A stretch of 24,995 bases of DNA from positions 1-24,995 of the IMG/VR virus record IMGVR_UViG_3300047552_000886; one strand, given 5' to 3'. Positions 18,849 through 24,995 of the stretch are shown one piece after another. Made by a program: the position numbers and the translations under genes. The notes beneath the pieces were generated by a model. The model had not been told where the DNA came from, ran no database searches, and was given only the letters and a program-made list of their open reading frames with translations. The DNA comes from a virus. The stretch's first letter is position 1. Each line of letters starts with the position of its first letter.

Positions 18849-21136
18849 ACATAGCAATTATTGATAAAGCCCCAAGTAAAAATAACTACAGCAAATATTT
18901 TGATTTTAAGTTCGATCATTTCCATATGTCCAGCGTTCCAGTATCAAAGCTACTTAAAAAAGACGTAGACTTAGATATTGACTTAGACTTATATGATCTA
19001 GTTATTTTAGTAGGATCAGAAGCAGCAAAGAATTACGCTAAAGTAACAAGCATTACCACACATGCTGGTGTACTAATTGATGATAAGTTCGTATGTATTA
19101 GTAATCCAGCAATGCTTATCTTCAAACCCGAAGGTAAGGCAGCTTTTGAAAAGAGTGTAGAGCAAGTAAAGAAGTATGCTTCTGGGACATATGTAACACC
19201 CAATGTAGATGGTGAGTTTAGAGGGATAGAAACTACAGAAGAAGCTAAGGCTTTCTTGTTTGAAGTACTAACATACGCCGAAGAATTTGTAGCAATAGAC
19301 ACAGAAGGTACAGCTCTCTATCCTAGAGATGGTTACGTTTTAGGGGTTTCACTCACTTATAAGAAAAGACAAGGAGTCTATATTCTTGTTGAGGCTCTTA
19401 ACGAGGAAAACTTAGAACTGCTACAACAAATCATCTATAAGTACAAAATCATATTTCATAATATGAAATATGACCGAAAGATGATGGAATATCACCTAGA
19501 CTTAAAGTTCGACCCTAGGACCGTGCATGATACTATGGTAATGCACTACGTGCTAGATGAGAATGGTCAGCACGGACTTAAAGCTCTAGCTCTTAAATAT
19601 ACAGAGTATGGTGACTACGATGAAGCTCTAGATACCTTCAAGAAAGAATATTGTGTTAGACACGGTATTCTTCAAGAAGATTTCACCTATGACTTAATTC
19701 CATTTGGCATTATTGCTCCTTATGCCTGTAAAGATACAGCAGTAACCTTTGAATTAGCATTGAAGTTCTTACCTCTAATAGAAGCAAATGATAAGCTAAA
19801 AAGTGTTTATTATAATATATTAATGCCAGGTACCTGGTTTCTAGGAGATATGGAAGAAGTAGGTATTCCAATTAGTAAGTCAAGAATGCAAGCTTCTGAG
19901 AAGTATTTAGACGAACAGATTTGGAAAGCTAAGGAAAAGATTTATGAATTTGAGGAAATTAAGCAATTTGAAAAAGATGAGGGTATTATATTTAACCCGA
20001 ATTCGGTTCAGCAACTTAGAAAAGTTCTATTCGACTATTTGGGTCTCACTCCAACGGGAAAGCTTACAGCAACTGGAGCAATCTCCACGGATGCAGAAGT
20101 ACTCGAGGAGCTTAGCGATGAGCACCCACTTCCAAAAGCTATACTCACCGTCCGTCAACTAGGGAAGATGAAGAATACTTACATTAGTAAGATTCTTCCA
20201 GAATTAGACAGAGATTCTAGAATTCGCACTAACTTTAATCTTATCTTTACTACATCTGGGCGTTTAAGTAGTAGTGGTAAGTTTAATGCACAACAAATAC
20301 CTCGTGACGACCCTATCATTAAGGGTTGTATTTCTGCTCCAGAAGGCTATAGTATTGTAAGTCAGGACTTACAAACTGGTGAAATGTATTATGCCGCGGT
20401 ACTTAGTGGTGATACAAACCTACAAAAGGTATTTAAGACCGGTGGTGACTTCCACTCTACTATTGCCTCTATGGTATTTGATATTCCTGATAAACCAGAG
20501 ATTAAAGACTGGTTCAAGAAAAATCATAAGTCAGAAAGACAAAGTGCAAAAGCCATTTCATTCGGTATTTTGTATGGTTCAGGTCCACAGAAGGTAAGTG
20601 ATACAGTTTCAAAAGAAACAGGCGAATACTACGGTATTGATCGCGCCAGAGACGATATTAAGTCATACTTTACTAAATTTAGTAAGCTAAAGCGCTGGTT
20701 GAATTCTAGAAAAGAATTCATTGAGACTAATGGGTATACGTATTCATTCTTCGGACGCAAGCGCAGACTAATTAATGTCTTCTCAGCGGATAAAGGCATA
20801 GCGGCGCACGAAGTGCGCAGTGGCATTAATAGCGAAGTTCAATCAATATGTTCAGATGTAAATCTGTTAGGTGCTATTGATACCCATAACGAGGTTAGAC
20901 GAAAGAAGTTAGATGCTCACATATTCATGTTAGTACATGACTCTATTGTAGCATTAGTTAGAGACGATCAGATTGAGGAATTCTGTGAAATTCTAAAGAG
21001 AAATACTCAGAAAGACAGAGGCTGTTCTATCCCAGGCTGTCCAATCGGAGTGGATCAGGATATTGGAAAGGACTACTCTTTTGGAAAGTTCGACGAATAC
21101 TATAAACTTGAGGGAGATATCCTATCCCGTATTTAA
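18845..21136 (+). CDS. Family A DNA polymerase with 3'-5' exonuclease
   Basis: 763 aa. The N-terminal 115 residues are phage-specific. The exonuclease domain has FVAIDTEGT (Asp152/Glu154), HNMKYD (205-210) and YACKD (293-297), all intact, so proofreading is expected. The polymerase domain has motif A SQDLQTGEMYYAA (Asp508, Glu513), motif B RQSAKAISFGILYG (565-578) and motif C LVHDS (698-700). HDS replaces the HDE of bacterial Pol I. The C-terminus CSIPGCPIGVDQDIGKDYSFGKF is phage-type. It is the main replicative polymerase by context, comparable to T5 D9 polymerase. It is coupled to the primase by ATGA. Confidence 0.95.
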   Translation: MNIAIIDKAPSKNNYSKYFDFKFDHFHMSSVPVSKLLKKDVDLDIDLDLYDLVILVGSEAAKNYAKVTSITTHAGVLIDDKFVCISNPAMLIFKPEGKAAFEKSVEQVKKYASGTYVTPNVDGEFRGIETTEEAKAFLFEVLTYAEEFVAIDTEGTALYPRDGYVLGVSLTYKKRQGVYILVEALNEENLELLQQIIYKYKIIFHNMKYDRKMMEYHLDLKFDPRTVHDTMVMHYVLDENGQHGLKALALKYTEYGDYDEALDTFKKEYCVRHGILQEDFTYDLIPFGIIAPYACKDTAVTFELALKFLPLIEANDKLKSVYYNILMPGTWFLGDMEEVGIPISKSRMQASEKYLDEQIWKAKEKIYEFEEIKQFEKDEGIIFNPNSVQQLRKVLFDYLGLTPTGKLTATGAISTDAEVLEELSDEHPLPKAILTVRQLGKMKNTYISKILPELDRDSRIRTNFNLIFTTSGRLSSSGKFNAQQIPRDDPIIKGCISAPEGYSIVSQDLQTGEMYYAAVLSGDTNLQKVFKTGGDFHSTIASMVFDIPDKPEIKDWFKKNHKSERQSAKAISFGILYGSGPQKVSDTVSKETGEYYGIDRARDDIKSYFTKFSKLKRWLNSRKEFIETNGYTYSFFGRKRRLINVFSADKGIAAHEVRSGINSEVQSICSDVNLLGAIDTHNEVRRKKLDAHIFMLVHDSIVALVRDDQIEEFCEILKRNTQKDRGCSIPGCPIGVDQDIGKDYSFGKFDEYYKLEGDILSRI

Positions 21137-21620
21137 GATAGGAACTACAAAACCCCTATTCGAAGAAGGTGTACACTTCTACATTAAATATGAAGAAGAT
21201 AAGCCACCTGGATATGCGATTGTTGATGATAAAACAGTACAAGGTGATACCCTTGCTAAAAGAAGATTAAAACTTCTTAAGCAGGGTACCCCTCTTAAGA
21301 AGTTAAGTAAAGCTATATTTTACTTGGGGGACCTGGTAAAGATAGCTAAAGCTAATATTTGGTTCATTGACAGTACAGGCAAAGTATTCAACTACAAAAA
21401 AGAAACTTTTCATAAAGTAATTGTTAAGAAAATAACAAAGATAATACCAATAAACACTGGTGGAGCAATAATAGAAGTCGATGGCATAATGTCTAGATTT
21501 AAGGTATTATTTGCTCCTAGTGCATACTCTAAATATGCTAGTTTATTATTAGATGGTATGTCTTACATATTATATGGCTTACATGAAGAACCACCAGAAA
21601 TAAAGAACAGAAAAATATGA
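21108..21620 (+). CDS. Conserved phage protein (VFKIGTTKPLFE family)
   Basis: About 170 aa. YPVFKIGTTKPLFEEGVHFYIKYEEDKPPGYAIVDD opens the protein; DTLAKRRLKLL, KAIFYLGDLVKIAKANIWFID and ITKIIPINTGGAIIEVDG...RFKV follow. I recall similar proteins beside phage polymerase genes, with no known activity; a beta-rich fold is likely. The start is uncertain: TTG at 21108 gives MREISYPVFKIG, and TTG at 21081 has AAAGGA well placed upstream. All lie within the end of the polymerase gene. Its stop overlaps the next ATG (ATGA). Confidence 0.8.
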   Translation: MREISYPVFKIGTTKPLFEEGVHFYIKYEEDKPPGYAIVDDKTVQGDTLAKRRLKLLKQGTPLKKLSKAIFYLGDLVKIAKANIWFIDSTGKVFNYKKETFHKVIVKKITKIIPINTGGAIIEVDGIMSRFKVLFAPSAYSKYASLLLDGMSYILYGLHEEPPEIKNRKI

Positions 21621-21958
21621 GAACTATTATAGCAGGATCAAGAACAATTAGGGATATTACCCCACTATATGAAGCCATTGAAGATTGTGGTTGGACACCT
21701 ACCGTAGTAATATCTGGAGGAGCTAGAGGGATTGATTCTATTGGAGAGTGGTGGGCAAAACAAAATAATATAATTGTTGAAGTATATCCTGCCAACTGGT
21801 CCAGATTTGGTAGAGGTGCTGGAAAGATACGTAATGCTGAAATGGCATTAAAAGCTGAAGCACTAATAGCAATCTGGGATGGTTATAGTAAGGGCACAGG
21901 GCATATGATAGACTGTGCAAGAGCCAATAACTTAAAAATCTACGTACACTTAGTATAA
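21617..21958 (+). CDS. SLOG-fold protein (DUF2493/YspA-like)
   Basis: 113 aa. A Rossmann-type SLOG domain is shown by IIAGSRTIRD at the N-terminus, VISGGARGIDSIGEWWA (GGARGID), FGRGAGKIRNAEMAL, and IAIWDGYSKGTGHMID. Relatives include DprA-, LOG- and cpYpsA-type proteins that bind nucleotide-like ligands or nucleic acid, several linked to conflict systems. The ligand here is unknown. It sits between the polymerase-linked gene and the helicase and overlaps both (ATGA, TAATG). Confidence 0.85.
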   Translation: MRTIIAGSRTIRDITPLYEAIEDCGWTPTVVISGGARGIDSIGEWWAKQNNIIVEVYPANWSRFGRGAGKIRNAEMALKAEALIAIWDGYSKGTGHMIDCARANNLKIYVHLV

Positions 21959-23253
21959 TGCCAAAAGCTGTTATTAGTAATAGAATATATCTAACGTATA
22001 ATTCAGAAGAAGAATGCGAAAGATATAAAAAGGCTCTTACATACAAGATAGTAAAGCCTAGTCCAGGTAAGGGTAAGCTTGGTAGTATTGAGTTCATTCG
22101 TAATTACAAACTACTGCCTAAGAACATTATCAGCATACCCCAAGGTAGAACAGATTTAATACCAGAAGGATACGAAATAATGGATAAGCGTGTATTAAAT
22201 GACATGCCTTTTCCAGAACCTAAGGTACCTCTACGCGAGGAACAATTAAAGGTATTCAATGATGTTAATGATACCTGCTTTATTAATGCTCTAGTAGGGT
22301 GGGGCAAAACCTTTGTTGCTTTGCATATTGCGCGAAAGTTAGCACAAAAAACCTTAATAATAACCCATACAACGTTATTAAGAGATCAGTGGGTGGAAGA
22401 AATTGAAAAACTATTCGGAATGCAAGCAGGTATTATTGGTTCTGGTCATTATGACATTGACAGTGCTATCGTGGTTGGTAACGTACAGAGTCTAACTAAG
22501 TATAAGCTAGAACTTAGTAAAGAATTTGGTACTATCATTTTAGACGAATGCCATCACGTTAGCGCTACTACTTTCTCAGAGCTTATAGACACTAGCTATG
22601 CTAGATATCGTATAGGCCTTAGTGGTACAATGGTCAGAAAAGATGAAAAACACGTAGTCTTTCCTGACTATTTTGGACATACTGTACATAAACCACCACA
22701 ATCACATACTCTTAATCCAGTAGTAAAGATTATCAAGCCAGGTATTACACTAACACCTGGACAGCCTTGGGTCAAGAAGATTAATAACCTTCTATATGAT
22801 CCTGATTATCAAGAGTATGTTGCCACTATAGTGCAAACTCAACTGCGATTAGGTTATCGCGTACTATTAGTAGCTAGTAGAGTGGAATTTCTATCTAATA
22901 TAAAGGAATATCTTGGCGATTCGTGTGTGTTGGTTACTGGCTCCACAGACTTTGAAGAACGAAAGAAAGCAGCCGAAGCAATCGAAGACGGTTCAAAACT
23001 GTGCATTATTGGCTCCCGCCAAATCTTCTCAGAAGGTATCTCAGTAAATAGACTAGATTGTCTGATTTTACCCGAACCTATCTCTAATGAAGTTCTACTA
23101 GAACAATTAGTTGGTAGAATCATGAGAAAACATGATGACAAGAAAGAACCAGTAGTAATAGATGTTATGTTTTCTGGTGCTGCTGATAGAAAGCAAAACA
23201 ATCTAAGGCTAGGATTTTATATGAAGAAAGGCTGGGTTACCAAAAGCATATGA
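21958..23253 (+). CDS. Superfamily 2 ATP-dependent helicase (D10-like)
   Basis: 431 aa. Walker A ALVGWGKT (about 111-118), motif Ia TLIITHTTLLRDQW, motif II LDECHH (DECH at 196-199), motif III LSGTMVRKDE (222-), motif V QIFSEGISVNRLD, and motif VI EQLVGRIMR are all present. The order and the XPB/UvsW-like architecture fit the T5 D10 helicase, which acts in recombination-linked replication. N-terminal residues 1-90 are a phage-specific domain. The start overlaps the preceding stop by one base. Confidence 0.93.
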   Translation: MPKAVISNRIYLTYNSEEECERYKKALTYKIVKPSPGKGKLGSIEFIRNYKLLPKNIISIPQGRTDLIPEGYEIMDKRVLNDMPFPEPKVPLREEQLKVFNDVNDTCFINALVGWGKTFVALHIARKLAQKTLIITHTTLLRDQWVEEIEKLFGMQAGIIGSGHYDIDSAIVVGNVQSLTKYKLELSKEFGTIILDECHHVSATTFSELIDTSYARYRIGLSGTMVRKDEKHVVFPDYFGHTVHKPPQSHTLNPVVKIIKPGITLTPGQPWVKKINNLLYDPDYQEYVATIVQTQLRLGYRVLLVASRVEFLSNIKEYLGDSCVLVTGSTDFEERKKAAEAIEDGSKLCIIGSRQIFSEGISVNRLDCLILPEPISNEVLLEQLVGRIMRKHDDKKEPVVIDVMFSGAADRKQNNLRLGFYMKKGWVTKSI

Positions 23254-23262
23254 AATTTGTAC

Positions 23263-23291
23263 TTGCGTGGATATATCTAAAGTGCTATAAT
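23263..23291 (+). promoter_or_regulatory. Sigma70-type promoter, ACTTGCGT class
   Basis: -35 TTGCGT (23263-23268), 17-bp spacer, perfect -10 TATAAT (23286-23291), with contexts ACTTGCGT and TATAATATA identical to 14428-14456. It drives the SSB operon. Confidence 0.74.
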
Positions 23292-23311
23292 ATATCTTCA
23301 TTAGGGCTAAT

Positions 23312-23716
23312 ATGACCCTATGGTTTAACCTTAAAATTCTGGAAGAGGAAGCACAATGTAACTCTGAAAAGTTCATATTCTTGTTGGAAAGATTTTTCTA
23401 TAAGGGGTTACCTAGACTACGAGATAAATATAAATCTAATAAGTCTTTAGCCGGAGTAAACTATTTACTAAACCCTGAACCTTTATTTAAGTTAAAGAAT
23501 ACAATAGATATTAATTTTATTGTACAATATGTAAAGTTAGCTGCTAGACGTGATTACACACTTTATAAGTATTACGCTGACGCAACACTACATATATCAT
23601 ATTATCCAGATTTAAATATAAACGCATTAAAAAGAAACCCGCTGTTAGAAATAACAGATTCACAAATAAAATTCCTCTACGAGGAGAAAGTTAAAAATGG
23701 CAGTATCATTCGCTAA
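23312..23716 (+). CDS. Conserved phage protein, 134 aa, next to SSB
   Basis: MTLWFNLKILEEEAQCNSEKFIFLLERFFYKGLPRLRDKYK... then NYLLNPEPLFKL, IVQYVKLAARRDYTLYKYY, and the closing ITDSQIKFLYEEK. The LPRLR-K, LNPEPLF, IVQY-KLAARR-Y and I-D--I-FL-EEK pattern is known to me from unnamed phage proteins. The basic helix (KLAARRDY) suggests nucleic-acid contact. It overlaps the SSB gene by 20 bases, whose ribosome-binding site lies in its end (GAGGAG). It may act with SSB. Confidence 0.8.
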   Translation: MTLWFNLKILEEEAQCNSEKFIFLLERFFYKGLPRLRDKYKSNKSLAGVNYLLNPEPLFKLKNTIDINFIVQYVKLAARRDYTLYKYYADATLHISYYPDLNINALKRNPLLEITDSQIKFLYEEKVKNGSIIR

Positions 23717-24344
23717 TACAAAAGGCAAGGCAGTTAAGAATTCTCATGAAGCTTATGCTTATAAAGACGGAGAAAATACAGTACGACTAGTCGGCGGCAT
23801 CCTGCCGCGTTATGTCTACTGGGTAAAGGGTACGAACAATAAAGACATTCCTCTAGAGTGTCTAACTTTTAATCGCGAAAAGGAAAAGTTCGACAACAGT
23901 GGCTCAGTAATTGATTGGGTACAGAAGTATTTCCCAGATAAGAAGTGCCAGTGGTCTTACAGTGTTAACTGTATCGACCCTAGTGACGGTAAGGTTAAGG
24001 TACTTAATCTAAAGAAGAAGCTATTTGAGCAGATTATGTCTGCGGCCGAAGACCTGGGCGATCCTACTGACTACACTTCAGGTTGGGATGTAGTATTCAA
24101 GCGTGCTAAGACTGGTCCCCTACCTTTCAACGTTGAGTACACTTTGTCTGTTCTACGCTGTAAGCGTCGTCCTTTAAATGAAGCTGAGCGTGCAGCGGCC
24201 GATGCCGCGATTAGTATTGATGACAAGTTCCCCCTTGCTACATCTGATGAAATCAAGACAATGTGCGAAAAGATCAAGGCTGGTGAGACCGATGAGTCTA
24301 CTACCAGCGACGCAGAAAAGGAAGCTGTTAACGAGCTAAGTTAA
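23697..24344 (+). CDS. Single-stranded DNA-binding protein
   Basis: 215 aa. An OB-fold core is suggested by NTVRLVGGILPRYVYWVKGTNN, LECLTFNREKEKFDNS and WVQKYFPDKKCQWSYSVNCIDPSDGKVKVLNLKKKLFEQI, like the core of T4/T7-type phage SSB proteins. The tail is acidic (GETDESTTSDAEKEA) but lacks the terminal DDIPF-like tip of bacterial SSB. Codons are uniform and GC higher than in the neighbours, as for an abundant protein. A strong terminator follows. It coats single-stranded DNA at the fork. Confidence 0.82.
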   Translation: MAVSFANTKGKAVKNSHEAYAYKDGENTVRLVGGILPRYVYWVKGTNNKDIPLECLTFNREKEKFDNSGSVIDWVQKYFPDKKCQWSYSVNCIDPSDGKVKVLNLKKKLFEQIMSAAEDLGDPTDYTSGWDVVFKRAKTGPLPFNVEYTLSVLRCKRRPLNEAERAAADAAISIDDKFPLATSDEIKTMCEKIKAGETDESTTSDAEKEAVNELS

Positions 24345-24350
24345 TTAATT

Positions 24351-24388
24351 TGCCCCCATGGTTTATTTGAAGCTATGGGGGCATTTTT
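24351..24388 (+). terminator. Rho-independent terminator
   Basis: Stem TGCCCCCAT (24351-24359) / ATGGGGGCA (24375-24383) followed by TTTTT. It ends the SSB operon. Confidence 0.94.
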
Positions 24389-24399
24389 GACTGAAAAAC

Positions 24400-24561
24400 A
24401 TGATTACATTCACTGATGATGACTTAGACGAATTCTTCTGCGAGGAAGAAGTTAGTATTATAAAACGCCTAGCTATTAAACTAGAACAGTATAAACAGTA
24501 CAATCTAAAAAGAGAAGCGGAATTTAACGAAAATGAGTATGATATTTGTATTCGGGAGTAA
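24400..24561 (+). CDS. Hypothetical acidic helical protein, 53 aa
   Basis: MITFTDDDLDEFFCEEEVSIIKRLAIKLEQYKQYNLKREAEF..., a short acidic N-terminus and an amphipathic helix. It overlaps the macro-like gene by 29 bases. There is no strong Shine-Dalgarno. No family is recognised. Confidence 0.6.
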   Translation: MITFTDDDLDEFFCEEEVSIIKRLAIKLEQYKQYNLKREAEFNENEYDICIRE

Positions 24562-24877
24562 TCTAGCTGGTAGACACGGTAAAGGTGCTGCTAAAGATGC
24601 TGTGCGGGAATGGGGGGCTCAATACAGTGTAGGAATTGGGCGTACTGGTGAAGCTTATGCTATACCTACTAAAGATAGAAACCTCAATACTCTACCGCTA
24701 AAAGAAATCAATCTATATGTAGATGACTTCTTACACTATGCTAAGTCTCATCCTGATTTAGAATTTTTTGTAACTCGTATAGGCTGTGGGTTAGCTGGCT
24801 ACACAGAGGAACAGATTAAGCCTATGTTTATGAACTCACCACTTAATTGTATATTGCCAGAAGGTTGGGAGGAATGA
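24533..24877 (+). CDS. Macro-domain-like phage protein (A1S_2505 type)
   Basis: 114 aa. MIFVFGSNLAGRHGKGAAKDAV at the start is the phosphate/ribose-binding opening of a short macro-like fold. AIPTKDRNLNTLPLKEI, FLHYAKSHPDLEFFVTRIGCGLAGYTEEQIKPMF and CILPEGW follow in the usual order. The family occurs in phages and bacteria; ADP-ribose-type ligand binding is predicted by fold similarity, not shown for this group. ATG 24533 gives MSMIFVFG; ATG 24539 gives MIFVFG, matching most relatives. The stop overlaps the next gene by 4 bases. Confidence 0.85.
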   Translation: MSMIFVFGSNLAGRHGKGAAKDAVREWGAQYSVGIGRTGEAYAIPTKDRNLNTLPLKEINLYVDDFLHYAKSHPDLEFFVTRIGCGLAGYTEEQIKPMFMNSPLNCILPEGWEE

Positions 24878-24995
24878 AATTCTGCAAAGATTGTAAACAT
24901 CATACAACGATAGCATACAGCCATTATTGTAAGGCTGCAGTCCTACGTTCCTTAACTAGCTTTATAACAGGTAAAAAGCACGAAATGTATGAACC
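24874..24995 (+). CDS. Cysteine-rich small protein, 3' end cut by window
   Basis: ATG overlaps the preceding stop (ATGA), with GGGAGGA upstream. The visible part MKFCKDCKHHTTIAYSHYCKAA carries CKDCKHH and YCKA, a likely zinc-binding pattern seen in short phage proteins (-FCKDCK-- ... -C-). The rest is outside the window. Confidence 0.72.
   Translation, partial: MKFCKDCKHHTTIAYSHYCKAAVLRSLTSFITGKKHEMYE

Noticed and set aside
1-24995. CRISPR arrays, insertion sequences or a prophage attachment site
   Set aside because: No regularly spaced repeats, transposase or integrase genes were found.

Overview
This window is part of the genome of a tailed bacteriophage whose replication genes resemble those of T5-like siphophages. 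Nearly every gene lies on the + strand. Genes are tightly packed with ATGA/GTGA/TAATG overlaps, base composition is AT-rich, and early and tRNA-rich sections alternate with the replication block. The T5-like signature is a split NAD+-dependent DNA ligase (adenylation/OB subunit, then Zn-finger/HhH/BRCT subunit), a D5-like multi-HTH protein, a DnaB-type helicase, a small CHC2/TOPRIM primase, a family A polymerase, a DEAD/DEAH-type helicase and a single-strand-binding protein. The host is unknown. The one strong hint is a phage tmRNA in circularly permuted form, an arrangement known from alphaproteobacteria, cyanobacteria and some betaproteobacteria.

Layout. 1-2415: a nicotinamide phosphoribosyltransferase (nadV, cut by the window edge), tRNA-Ser(GCU) and small unknown genes. 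2416-2820: a circularly permuted tmRNA, followed by tRNA-Ser(UGA). 2924-5934: a cytosine-methyltransferase-like protein, an HNH endonuclease whose 3' end runs into tRNA-Cys, tRNA-Ile, a frameshifted gene, a degenerate tRNA, an acidic protein, a NADAR-family protein and tRNA-Met. 5994-7264: small genes, tRNA-Val, an unassigned structured RNA of about 370 nt, tRNA-Phe, a 22-bp helix-forming RNA spacer and tRNA-Asp. 7359-9101: a GIY-YIG endonuclease directly upstream of a frameshifted metallophosphoesterase, then a hypothetical gene ending at a terminator. 9197-11920: thyX, small genes and tRNA-Trp, -His and -Thr. 11929-24344: DNA-binding proteins, a PC4-like protein and the full replication module. 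24400-24995: small genes, including a macro-like (ADP-ribose-type) protein and a Cys-rich partial gene.

How it fits together. Host-type sigma70 promoters (TTGNNN-N17-TATAAT-like) drive short operons, often closed by rho-independent terminators. The replication operon supplies ligase, helicase, primase, polymerase, a second helicase and SSB. ThyX supplies dTMP. At least eleven tRNAs plus the tmRNA support translation and ribosome rescue. A recurring theme is NAD+/ADP-ribose chemistry: NadV makes NMN, the ligase consumes NAD+, and NADAR, macro-like and SLOG-fold proteins are of types that handle ADP-ribose or nucleotide ligands. This would suit a phage coping with NAD+-depleting or ADP-ribosylating host defences, though that link is inference.

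The items most worth a second look are the permuted tmRNA with tag ANDAFYGEVRLAA, the unassigned RNAs between the tRNAs, the possible NAD+ module, the operator-like inverted repeats at promoters, and the frameshifted genes beside homing endonucleases and tRNAs.
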